A stretch of DNA of 64,000 nucleotides from Parasponia andersonii (lineage: Eukaryota; Streptophyta; Magnoliopsida; Rosales; Cannabaceae): positions 1,800,366 through 1,864,365 of the forward strand of contig JXTB01000016.1 of NCBI GenBank assembly GCA_002914805.1, given 5' to 3'. A model generated the notes under the pieces. That model had not been told where the DNA came from. It saw only the letters and a list, made by a program, of their open reading frames with translations, and did not search any database. The translations under genes and the position numbers were made by a program. Below, piece after piece: positions 45,688 to 56,228 of this stretch (the stretch's first letter is position 1; every line of letters begins with the position of its first letter).

Positions 45688-46341
45688 TATTTATTTCTAT
45701 GCTTGCTATAGATTTTAATTTTGGAAAAATTTGAAAGACAGTAATATAAAAGTAAATTTTAAAAAGAGTAATATAAAAGTAAATTTTTATCTCGACTGTG
45801 AATTTGATTATCATTGGCGGCCTAAATCATAAGACCTTTGTCGATCATAAATAGCCTTAGATCATAAGGATAATTAAGAAAAAATTTTGAGTTAAGTAAA
45901 GAGAAGAGGTGTAGGAAAAATCTCATATAACTTACTCTGTAGACCTCTTTTGTGCAGAATTTGTCTTTTGTAGAACTTTCTTTATTTTTTTCTTTCTCTC
46001 TCTCTTTTCTATTTTTCTCTCTCTCTCTTTTCTTTTGTGGTATCTTATTTTGACTGCCCAAAAGTCTCCTTGTGATTTTTATGTGTCCATATTTACAGAC
46101 ACACTTTGAAAGGGATTTTTTTTTTATTTATTTTTTTTCTCTCATTTCTTGCACGGATTTTTCCTGAGTGGGAAGTTATCCTATAATGGGATAATGAGAT
46201 TAACTTATCCTTTTTTTAAAAAAAAAAAAAAAAAGAAAAAGCGGGGGAGTGGGAGTGGGAGAAGTAACTACTGTGTAAACCTACCCATGTTTAGTTAATC
46301 TCATTATTTTTTTTAATTTGATTTTTTTTTTCGGTTCAACA

Positions 46342-46346
46342 GTGAT
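46342..46346. other. right target-site duplication (GTGAT)
   Basis: Identical to 36149-36153 and directly outside the 5' LTR end CAACA. Confidence 0.75.
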
Positions 46347-49200
46347 GATGTTTCTTTGTGCAAGGATATAAGATATTGGTCCTAAAAAAGATATAAGATA
46401 TTGGTTACCTCAACAATTTGAGCAGTCAACCTCTTGGTCGTTGCAGGATTCATCTTTCTCCTTAAAAATGTTCGATAGAAAGTGGCATAAACATTAAGAT
46501 TAATCCAGACCTGCACGGGCCATCAGATATTAGATATCGAATTTTTTTATTTTATAATTTTCATTCTTATACAAATAAGGCAGATAAAGGAATTTTTTAT
46601 TTCATTTTAATTCAAATAAGGTGGCTTGTTTATGATTTTCTTTTTTTTTTTTCAAAGAAAAAAAAAGTAAGTTGGTTATTCTGCTAGTAGAATTGATAGA
46701 GTTAAAAACCAAATAATTTTTTAAAAAAATTAATTACATTCTATTATGGAGTTCATGCACACATAATTTTATTTAATCATTAGTAAAAGGCTTAATAATA
46801 ACAAAATAAAAGCTGCAGAAAGACAGAACCGGCCGTTTTTATATCTGATGCTTCTTGACCATGACGATATGGAGACATATACCTTTGTTTCTACGTCGAA
46901 TAAAGCAACCAAATTTGCTTTCGGCTGTGGAAATCTCTTCAGGTTAAAAACAAATAAACGATTATAAACAGGGTGTTCCATCCTCGCATTAAATCAACTC
47001 AATTGTTTTATGGCATCAAGGCCAAACTTTATATATATTTAATGCAAAATTACTTTTCTACCAGTCACTAGCCGACCCTGAAACAGTTTTGACCTCCAAA
47101 CGCTACAAAGCTAATGGAAAATGACCTCAGGCATTGACAATGTTGGCCTTGTAAAGTCCGGAACAAAAGTAAAACGATTGAGAAAAATAGTACAATAAAT
47201 TCTCCAATGCAAAGCCATTCCTCTCCTTCCAGACGCACTGCACCATCAGAGAGAGAAGGGAAATTATGTTTAGAGTGAGTTAACACTCGACAGTTGCTGA
47301 TAAGTAAAACGTCCAACGTATTACAGCAGACCACAAAGACAAAACTCAAGAAGCTTAATATTTGAAATATGCACATGTTTTAGAATCTCATGAACAATAA
47401 TTTTGGTGAAGAAAGTCACTCTTCTCAACCTATATAAGTCACAATCAAACGGGATTAGATTACTTTGCTTATAGAAGCATACATGACTAGCTTAAGTGTT
47501 CAATCAGCTAATTCAACGTCGGAGAAAAACCAAGTTCCTACCTATGCCTAACAGTCTAAGTGGTCTAAAAATTAAAGCATCCACCATGATATAGCTGCAA
47601 TTCCATATTTTCTGTAAAAAGCCGATCAAAGTTTCATCCATCCTTTTCTTTCCAAGCATGTACTTAACTACCTAAGAACACCAATTCATCTTTTTCTTAA
47701 CATCTTTTTCTTTTTCTTTGTTAATAAAAAGATTCCTAGAATTTGCTAAGCAGATTAAGCTCTTGTGTAACCCTAAAATGTTAGGGAAGTAAACACTAAT
47801 GAAAGCAAAAACTAGTTACCATTAAGAGATTTCGTTAAATCATTCTCTTTTTCTCAAAACCAATCATCATAAAACTTCAACGGGCAATGAGATGCTCATG
47901 TCATGAGCCAGACTTCTTAATATAGCTTCCAAGCGAGGACAGAGAACTGCTCACTCTTCACAACTTTTTTCAATTTATTCATGACTCACGAAAGAAAAGG
48001 ACAACGACTAGAAATCGCATTACCCAGAGCATTTACACAGTAACAGGACCAACTATTGAGATTTACGGCATTATTCTGAGAATCTTAAAATATCAAGACA
48101 TTTTCCTCATTAACCACAACTATACCCACTCAGCCTATTTTGTTAGAACTTACAAAGGAACATCACTGAGAAAGAGATCCGAATCCTAGATTTGAATAAG
48201 CTACAACTTATGTGATGTAGACATGAAATAAATATATTAGGCAATTATATTGTTATTATTATTTAGGATTATTTAAATTTATTATTAGTTATTTAGTTTT
48301 CGGTAACTAGAATTAAGTATCCTGTTTCTATTAGTTTCCAGAACGCGTTTATTTTCCTAGTTGAGTCTAATTGTCTATCTATAAATAAGCTTAGTTATAT
48401 AATTGCCTTTCAGATTAGGAATAAATCTCGAGTGATTATTGAGTTTTCTCCTCTATAATTCTTCTCCTCTTTGAGTTCTTATCTTGATTCTCTATTACTT
48501 TTCTAACGATTCATCTATTTTTGTCTTAATTCTATGACCCTTTGCTCTTCTACCTATTCTCTTTCTAAATTCTTGTCTTATCTTACGTCATTATGTCATG
48601 ACTTGTACTATAGATATAATTCCAAAATTCTGTGTTTATAATTATTTTTATGTTTAAGATTCAATAAATTCCACCAGGACGTACGTAAGATTGTACTAAA
48701 CATATCATCTTTTTCACTTGAAATCGACCCAAGTCATCTATAACGACGATGATGTATCATCATTGGTCGGAACAACTAAATTCGTACAACTGTTAGTCGT
48801 ACTAACAGCTACTCTAAGAGCAATGTTTTAATGCAGTGCTAATAATTGAATAAGGTTATAATCCCTTAGTATAAATTCATAAAGGAACAAACATTGAATC
48901 CAAACACAAAAAGGCAGCAGCACAGACCAAGATTGCACTGAAAGTGGACTTAACTCTAACCCAGCATTAAATATAATAAGAAAGATAAGTCATCCCATAA
49001 TTCAACCTCCCTCCATTTCAAAGTCATGACTTACAAAAGCATTCAATAAAAATTTCCATATACTAAGAAATCCTTTAGTCAGAATTTAGACAATGAAATT
49101 ATAATCATCAATCACAAATAGGAAACACCAAGATCCCCAAAAAAAAATCTGAAAACAAACCCAAAAAACAAAAACCCACAAAAAGTACATAGAGAAACAA
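46347..49200. other. intergenic region, possibly with a spliced 3' UTR of TOM6
   Basis: No coding frame above 102 codons. On the minus strand a donor-like CAG/GTCATT follows the TOM6 stop near 49260, and a good acceptor, GATGGTGCAG, occurs at about 47240, so a 3' UTR intron is possible but unproven. At about 48213-48740 an AT-rich block has a TATA-like TATCTATAAATAAG and a CT-rich leader, resembling a small solo LTR; its ends are not secure. Confidence 0.35.
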
Positions 49201-49300
49201 TAATTTTAACGAACAAATAGAGGAATTAAGACCAATATAATCATCAAAGCATAATGACCTGATAAGGGGATTGGAGAAGTAGATGTGGGGGAGAGTCTAT

Positions 49301-49465
49301 CTAGAGTTCGAATTTGAGCTCCTCGTTTTCACCATAGAGGTAGTGAAGGATGTAAGGAGTGACCCGGATGACGGTGACCCAAGCTCCGAACATGGCGACG
49401 TGGGTCTTTAGCTGTTTCAGAGCCGCAGCCTTGTCAGGCTTCCTCATAAACATTCCTGGAAACAT
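49301..49465 (-). CDS. TOM6: TOM6, small subunit of the mitochondrial outer-membrane import complex
   Basis: 54 residues starting MFPGMFMRKPDKAAALKQLK and ending in ENEELKFEL. From memory, Arabidopsis TOM6 has the same length and the same MFPGMFMRKPDKAAALKQL start. There is one membrane-spanning helix at about residues 22-42 (HVAMFGAWVTVIRVTPYILHY), preceded by a basic cytosolic part: a tail-anchored layout. TOM6 stabilises the TOM40-TOM22 core of the translocase. The frame is open for 48 more codons upstream to an ATG at 49609, but that stretch is unlike TOM6 and is best read as 5' UTR. The G/C-rich leader ends near 49620. Confidence 0.93.
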   Translation of the reverse strand: MFPGMFMRKPDKAAALKQLKTHVAMFGAWVTVIRVTPYILHYLYGENEELKFEL

Positions 49466-49830
49466 CGTCTCTTCGCTCTCTGGACTCTCGTATTGAAATT
49501 TTGCGATTCTCGTTCCGGGCGACGGAAACCAAGGGTTTGGGATTTGGGGTTTTAGGGCTTTTACTAAAGACAGATTAAAGACTCGTGTGGCTAGGGTTTC
49601 ACTTACCACGCGTGTGGTGCATATTTTTTTGGTTTCAATTCTCCTTTGATTTTTACATTTTAAATTTTAATGTAAAAAAAAAAATGTTTTGCCTTTCTGC
49701 AGCAAAAGAATAAATAAATAAACATATTTTTACTAATATTAAATAAAATACTCTATTTGCATATTTCTATCAAAAATCTCTCTAAAACTATAAATATGAT
49801 CAAATTGAAGTTTAAAATTATTGTTTGGAG

Positions 49831-50121
49831 ATAATGTCCCTTTTATACATTGTATTTTGATATTTTGTTTAAATTGTATCTTGTGTTTTGATTATTATCA
49901 ATCTAGACATTTAGATTTGAAATTTGTTACAAATTGATACCTAATACCAATTCAGAGTAATTAATTTATTAAGATATTATTTAAAAAATTGAAACAAATT
50001 AAATATCAAATATCCAAATTTATACTTAATAAAACAAATTTAGATGTTTGGTTATAGGTTAATTTTATTAATGTCATTTTAAATATAATTTTCATAAATT
50101 GACTCGGGGTATAAATTTCAT
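49831..50121. mobile_element. hairpin MITE, copy 3 (rearranged)
   Basis: The left half, with TATACATTGTATTTTGATAT, GATTATTATCAAT and ACAAATTGATACCTAATACC, matches copy 2. The right half is shortened and altered but keeps CGGGGTATAAATTTC. The termini are not definable. Confidence 0.5.
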
Positions 50122-51950
50122 CCAATTTGACAAATAGATGGGTTATATTTGTATTTTGGAAAACACATAGGAGAAAATTGGTATTTTGCTAAAACACAAA
50201 AGAAATTTTTAGTATTTTCCCATAAAAAATGCAAGCCATCCCTCTTCAAGCTTCCTCCTTTTTTCTTTTTCATAGTTCTCCATACTTCTTTTTTCCATAC
50301 TTCTTTTTTCTCAACTCTACTTTTCTCTCACGTTTGGCTTAGAATCTAGTCTGAGATTTTCTTGAACTGATATCAACAAGGACCAAGATTCTCTCAATCC
50401 AATTAAACCGTGATGGTTATCCTTTTTTTTTTTTAATAGTTGTTGGAAATTAAGTACAATGCAAACATGGGACTAAAATCCTATAGCACAAAGCCACAAA
50501 CTCACACGCCCAGCTTCGTGAGCTAGTCTCAAGTGGAAAAATTTATAATTAGCATTCGATTTTGTGCCTTATATTTCACAAATACTTTTTTTTTTAATTT
50601 CATTTCAAAAATTTCTGTTTTTAAAAATAGATTTTTTGTGTAAAATATGTGTGTATATATTTACAATGTAAAATTTTATCTGTGACTTAAATTTATAAGA
50701 TAAATTTATAATTATGATATGCATTTTGAAATATATACTAAATTTTAGGTGTAATTTTTAATTATGAAATTATATTATGGTATACATTTTATATACAAAA
50801 TACTTGTGGCAGACCTTTCTGCAAAAACTTGTATAAAACTTGATAATGTTTTAAATAAAAAGAAAAAATAGGTACTTTGAAAATATACTTAAGAAAATAG
50901 GTATTTATGTACTTTTCTCCTCAAGTGGCAATGTGATTTTTGTTTCAAAAATTACACCAAAAAAAAAAACATGATTTTTGTCTGATAAGAGTTGATACGC
51001 CCTTGATATAAGATTCACCTCATTTATTAATTATCCCATTAAATGGTAATTACCCCATTTTGACATTTATTTTGTAATTGTCAATTAATTTTGACTATTT
51101 AATTTCCTAATCAGACTAAAAAATCTTAACCACCGTCAACCAAAAAGTAGTATGATAAATTATACAGTCATACGATTTCATCCAAAAAAAAAAAAAAAAA
51201 CAAATTATCAAATGAACTGTAACTGCAATTAAAACGGGGGGAAAAACATATATATGAATTACTGTATGCCCTAAGGTATCAACCAAAAAAAGTAAATAAA
51301 TAAAACTCAATTACGTGATAATAACTGAAATCGGAATTGAATTTAGAACAAAACCTGCTCTTTTAGAAGATGTCATGCCGCTACTTGGACAGGACTAGAG
51401 CAGAGATGCACCACCCTATAAACTATAGATATGGAGAACGGGTGGATCAATTTGACTGCTAAAAGACTTTTAAATTATATTTTGACAATCATGTGGTCGA
51501 AGGCAAATATTTAGCGGAACTATGTAAATTCGCTGTGTTCTTTACTTTACAAAGTCTAATTTTACTGTGTAGTTTTAATTTAGAAAACCATAATTACCGG
51601 TATCAACAATAACAACCGTCAACTCTAATGTAATTAGCATGTAGTATTAAGGGTCTAATATTTTTCTATAGGGCAAAGCTTCGGTGCCTCACTTGTTTAT
51701 CCTCATTAGCTTTACAGTCGTTAGATTGTCCATAAAGTTATTTCTACGTGATCCAATGGTTATCGACTAAGGGTAGTTTTGAATGGCAAATTAAGAAAAC
51801 AAATTGTAACCGGCTAGTGACCGATACATATATTCTGAATATTTTAATAAAAATTTATAACAATTGGTTTAATACGAACACCTCCTTCCTCCCTCCCTCC
51901 CTAAAATCCATTTCTATCGTTGTCTTCTTTTTCTAATTGTGGAATATCCC
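50122..51950. other. gene-free AT-rich stretch
   Basis: No frame or domain of note. The block at 51664-51790 has GTTAGATTGTC/TGATCCAATGGTTAT words like the middle of the MITE at 27574-27812 and may be a diverged relative. Confidence 0.4.
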
Positions 51951-51965
51951 TAGTCTCTCTCAACA

Positions 51966-52105
51966 ATGGCAGAAACTGCTGCAAGTCACTCTCTAGATTT
52001 TTCACTTTCGTCTTCGTAGCCTCTGCCAGTGCCATTGCTGAACCTCATTGACCCATCCTTGGCTGTAATACTCTCAAAAGACGTCTTCACTGCCTGGTAC
52101 TTTCT
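51966..52105 (+). pseudogene. possible 5' exon fragment, unrecognised
   Basis: An ATG after a TCCC-rich leader opens MAETAASHSLDFSLSSS and stops. In another frame PLLNLIDPSLAVILSKDVFTAW is open, then a possible donor, GTACTTTC, follows. It looks like a first exon with a small frameshift. The parent gene was not recognised. It lies 650 bases before the PDS5 remnants but does not resemble the PDS5 N-terminus. Confidence 0.25.
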
Positions 52106-52757
52106 CAAATTTCCATCTTTGGGTTTCATAAAATTTCATAGTTGAGATCTGTAATTGGATTATTCTAGATTATTTCTACATGGATATTGCTGGAAAATCT
52201 TTCTTATATCCAAGAACCTAAGAATTTGGCTTTTTAAGTCTTCATATGTTCCTTTTTTATGATTTGATTGAGTTGCTATAGGATTTGTTCTGCTTTGGAT
52301 GTGATTCAGTGGGTAGGTGTTGGTTAGTGGTTTCTTTCCTCGGATTTTAATGCGGAAGTGAATCAATTAACCCATTTTAATTATTAAAAAAAAATGAATA
52401 AAAATCTTTGAGTCCTAAATTCTTGAAACTCGAAGTATTGAATTCCTACTACTTGTTATGTAATGTTATATTTATTGTTTCTTTTATTTTTTCGTAAGAA
52501 AATTTTTAATTTTATTAGCTAGTCTTCCATCGAAGTGCCTGCTTGTGTGCATTTTTTCAGTTGTTAGCTATACCATTTTAGGCTACCATCAAGGACTCTG
52601 TATATAAGTGCATGAAGTGTGCTTTTTCAAAAAAAAAAAAAAATTTACGTTTGATGCCAATTTTATATCTCATTTTTTTCTTAGTAATGACAGAGAGTGA
52701 GAGTTGTCTACCAAAGGTTGAACAATCACCTTTTGACTGAATTGAAAAAACACTTTC

Positions 52758-55096
52758 TCATTGTTGAAAGCATTGGTTGCTGATAAACTTTTAGGATATT
52801 CAGATGTTGACGTTAGAGTTGCAGTTGCATCTTGCATCAGTGAGATAACTAGAATAACTACACCCGATGCGCCTTATGATGATGACCAGATGAAGGTACC
52901 TAGAATTTATTTACATCGTTTGAGATTCAGAATAAGATCTATCAATTTCATCATCACTTTTTGTCTAGTTTTTGTATACGGAAGAGGTCTACCAACTTAT
53001 TTGAAAATCTGTATGACAAGTCAAGCTGATCATACAGAAAAAGGACCTAAATTCTTGAAACTGTTGCTAAGGTCAGGTCTTGTGTTGTGATGTTAGATCT
53101 CGAAAGTAATGCATTGATCCTGGAGATGATCCAACATTCTTGAGGCTATTACGTACAGACCAATACAATCTTGTGTGTCAGCTGTTGTTTCATCTTTTAT
53201 TTCTTGTTTTACTACTTATTTTTCTTCGTGGACTTAGATTGATGGATACTTTGATATTTGAATCTCTGTAGCAATAGTTAGTTGGCACAAAATTAAATTG
53301 TTCTAAATATTGGTTTGCCCTTATTTGTGGATCTTAGGGTGAGACTTCCTTTTTTTTTTTTTTTGTTCCCTGTGGAATTGTAAACTGCTTCTGATAGAAA
53401 TATATGCCCCTAAGTTCATTAGGGACCTAAGCCCGTGTTACAAGGAAATCAAGAATATGTTGGCCATTATTGATGTCAATTTTTCCCTGTGCAAACTGAA
53501 AATTTTTTATTACATACATAGCTTCAAGAACTAAATTGATAAACAACAAATAGGCCTTATTCTTTTCAGTATTACCCCTAGCTCTAGTGGGTGTAAATCT
53601 TGAATTGCTTCACTGGTTATTCATGCCTCATATCATTGTGGAAATAATGGAGCTTAATAGTTTAATATGCTTTGATTTTTATTTTCACGTTGAGAAACGT
53701 TGAGATATATGTTTGCATTCTATCAGGCCTATTTAGTTTTTATTAATGTTTCTTCTGAAAAAAATCTCCAGGGATTATCATCCAGAAAATATATTTTCAT
53801 CAATGGAGATGATGATGACCCTTGTTTAGAAGAAAGTAAAGATATTTACTGGAGCTTCTCACCCTTGTACTAGACAGTGTGAAAAATGACAACAAAGTAA
53901 TTTACTTTCCAATTTATAGTACAAAATTTCGTTTTTTCTGCTCTTTTTAGTTAGTAAGTTGTCACCATAAGGATAAGAAAAAGCAAACCCGGGGAAATAC
54001 TCTTTCCGATGAGGATGTGACAGAAGATTTTGCTAAAGACGATAGCAAAATGCATTATTATGACTTTGAGTACTTTATTTTTGTTGCCACTGATGGTGAT
54101 GTTATTATATTTATTTAAGATCCTGTAGTAATTTGCTTTCATCATTATGAATTGTATAGGATATTGTTTCTACACAGAAGTCCTCAGGGAAATCAACAAA
54201 AGATGGAAGTAAATTTGAAGAAACCCAAAGACTAATTCTAAGAGAAAACGTACTCTAAGCAAAGAAAAGGTATGTTTCAGTACTTCTATTTTTGAGGAAG
54301 CAGCAGTATATCAATATCATATATTGTACCAGGCATTTGATTTTGTGGAATACTTTAGGAAATTAATGTATCTTGCAGGTTTTTTTTTCCTAATAAGTTT
54401 ACAATGTTTGCAAAGGCATAGTTGTGCATTTTGAAGTATCTTAATATTCTTGTGAAGTTTGGCTCGGCATCTAGTTAGTATAGTTGGATTGTTGAATAAC
54501 ACAAGGTTTATAATAAGTATACACATGTTTTCAGTTTTTTTATTTATTGTAATATTACTCATAGCATAAGGATGGGATGGGACAAGCATCACAGCATGAA
54601 TTTTTTAAACCAAACTTCGCAATGTTATATATTGGTTATACTTTCTAAAATCAATTTTGTTATCTTTTGATCCGTATCAGGAGTTGATGATAAAGATTCT
54701 GATGAGAGCCTGGTTGGTTCAAGGATTAGAGTTTGGTGGCCGAAGGATCAGATGTAAGTACTAATCTAATATTCCATGTATTGCTTGAGGGTTTCATCTT
54801 TAGTTTTCTGTTTAATAAAGCCAAACTTTCAAATCACGCTTTTTTTTTCAATGATATTTCTTATGTTTGAAGTTTTAATACTTTCATGATTCTTCCATTC
54901 TCCTTTATTTTTGTCAAGGGAGATCATAAAATTTGTTGTCTGAATTCATATTTGTGTCCAGTACTCATGTAGAACCTCGAACTTGCCCAGATAAATGATT
55001 TTCTTGTTTGTTTTCTTATTATCATTAATTGTTAGTTATCTATTGGTACTATGATGGTATTACTGAATCTTTTTTCAGTCAAAAAGAAGCATAAGG
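52758..55096 (+). pseudogene. PDS5-like sister-chromatid cohesion protein, intron-retaining pseudogene
   Basis: Exon-like pieces occur in PDS5 order: ALVADKLLGYSDVDVRVAVA and ITTPDAPYDDDQMK (52766-52894); ILETVAKV then VVMLDLESNALILEMIQH (53056-53140); a DYHPENI-type piece and LVLEESKDIYW (53771-53870); a KKKQTRGNTLSDEDVTEDF piece (53970-54035); TKDGSKFEETQRLILREN (54195-54250); SLVGSRIRVWWPKDQM (54705-54752), the start of the Tudor-like domain; and KKKHKV (55083). Introns with GT and AG ends lie between, so this is a DNA-level copy. Several frameshifts and the loss of most of the HEAT-repeat middle rule out function. PDS5 proteins regulate cohesin on chromosomes. Confidence 0.8.
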
Positions 55097-55393
55097 TAAG
55101 ATGTAGAATAAATAGTATTCCTATGTATGGAAATGTTAAAATTTAGCAATAGTCATGAGTGTCACTAATAAAAAAATATAATTTCTCTATTTTGGCCTTT
55201 CATAAATCAAACAAGACATATTGGGGGTAAAAATAATTTAGTTTGTGGTCCGCTTATATAATTTGCTAAGCAGGGAAGAAAAAACGCATTGACCTTGGTC
55301 CAAGGTCCAGGTTCTTTAATTGTCTAATCTTGGCTTGCTCTTGATCTTTATGGTCCTTGTTAGCATTTGTTATATTAATTCTTTTGATCACAG

Positions 55394-55480
55394 GTTGATG
55401 TGCGTTCCTTTGGTTTTGTTTTATGGGATATTCTCACGGTAAGGTGCCATATGCTAACATGCATTATGATGCAATTATAG
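55394..55480 (+). pseudogene. Raf-like protein kinase fragment (first part)
   Basis: After an acceptor-like CACAG the frame reads VDVRSFGFVLWDILT; then, one base out of frame, KVPYANMHYDAII, ending at a GT donor. This is kinase subdomain IX-X of plant Raf-like MAPKKKs ([28 protein letters not shown] in family members). A one-base deletion after LT breaks the frame. It lies about 300 bases after the last PDS5 piece; the next exon is at 60533, beyond an hAT insertion. Confidence 0.75.
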
Positions 55481-55658
55481 GTTCTTTGTTTCCAATTATA
55501 TATGATCTCTTTTCTCCAAAATTCTCATGTTTGTGCTCACGAGCCTCAGGCTCAGTTCAAAGTTAGATATTGCTTTTCAATTATTGAATTTCGTGTTCTT
55601 CATTTGTTATCCAAATGTGTACGAGGTTCTATTATTCTCTACTCAATTCTCAAAGGTT

Positions 55659-55666
55659 ATTTGAAG
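55659..55666. other. left target-site duplication (ATTTGAAG) of the hAT element
   Basis: ATTTGAAG recurs exactly at 60522-60529. Eight bases is the hAT length. Confidence 0.8.
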
Positions 55667-56228
55667 CAAAGATTAAAATGTCGATGTCGAGGTTTTATTT
55701 TATAGATATTGTCGAAGATATTGTCGATATCGAAGATATTCCAGGAAAATACCGAAATTTGTGTTAAAATTCAAAATTTTCAAGAGAAACTCTAAAAAAA
55801 ATGTTAAAACAAATGATATTGGAAAATTTATACTACTTTTTTTTTTTATTTTAAAAAAACTATTTATACTTTATGAGACAATAAAATATATGTATATGGT
55901 AAAAAAACGACTGAATTTCATTTTATAGAACAATTTTAAAATTAGAATGCATATTGTACTATTATATTTAATACATCCCATATAAATATCTTACAAATTA
56001 TAACTAGTTCTAAATTATATTAAAAATAGATAAAAATCATTAATAATATAGAACATTTCGAATACATTTAATACTAAAACGAGTTTCTCACATTTAATAC
56101 TAAAACGAGTTTCTATGAGGTTGAAAGTCATAAGAGAAATTCTCATTTTGGTCTAAACAATATTTTGCCCAAGTTATGTTGTCCGAATAGTTTTGAAGAT
56201 AGTTATTTATGTGTCACATACATGTTGA

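Larger units (their letters stand above)
36154..46341 (-). mobile_element. non-autonomous long-LTR Gypsy-type retrotransposon (LARD-like), gag only
   Basis: Two direct repeats of about 2.8-2.9 kb (after removing later insertions) flank a 3.1-kb centre. The left copy is 36154-39995 and the right 43102-46341, each running from TGTT...GAGTAAAAATTTG to CGGTT(C/T)AA(C/T)A. GTGAT lies on both outer sides. On the minus strand a polypurine tract (AGAGGGGGGCAAC) sits directly before the left LTR, making that the 3' LTR. The centre encodes only Gypsy gag-like remnants; no protease, reverse transcriptase or integrase is seen. Very long LTRs with little coding content fit the LARD class, mobilised by another element's enzymes. 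Each LTR holds one later DNA-transposon insertion. Confidence 0.8.
43102..46341 (-). repeat. 5' LTR of the long-LTR element, interrupted by a MULE-type MITE
   Basis: Partner of 36154-39995. Minus-strand sequence after its inner end reads TAGTTTTTGGCATGCCC, similar to the TTTTTGGCGCC context of plant Gypsy primer sites. It carries a 62-bp tandem duplication (43164-43287), repeated GAGGTGAATGACCTCA words (43767, 43985, 44050), and the 484-bp insertion at 45204-45687. Confidence 0.85.

Noticed and set aside
36090..46350. Tandem segmental duplication of about 3 kb
   Set aside because: The two copies end in TG and CA, GTGAT lies on both outer sides, and a polypurine tract and gag remnants lie between them. 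They are LTRs of one element.
48213..48830. Small solo LTR or TRIM
   Set aside because: A TATA-like word and CT-rich leader fit, but no TG...CA ends with flanking duplication could be fixed; left as a remark in the intergenic entry.
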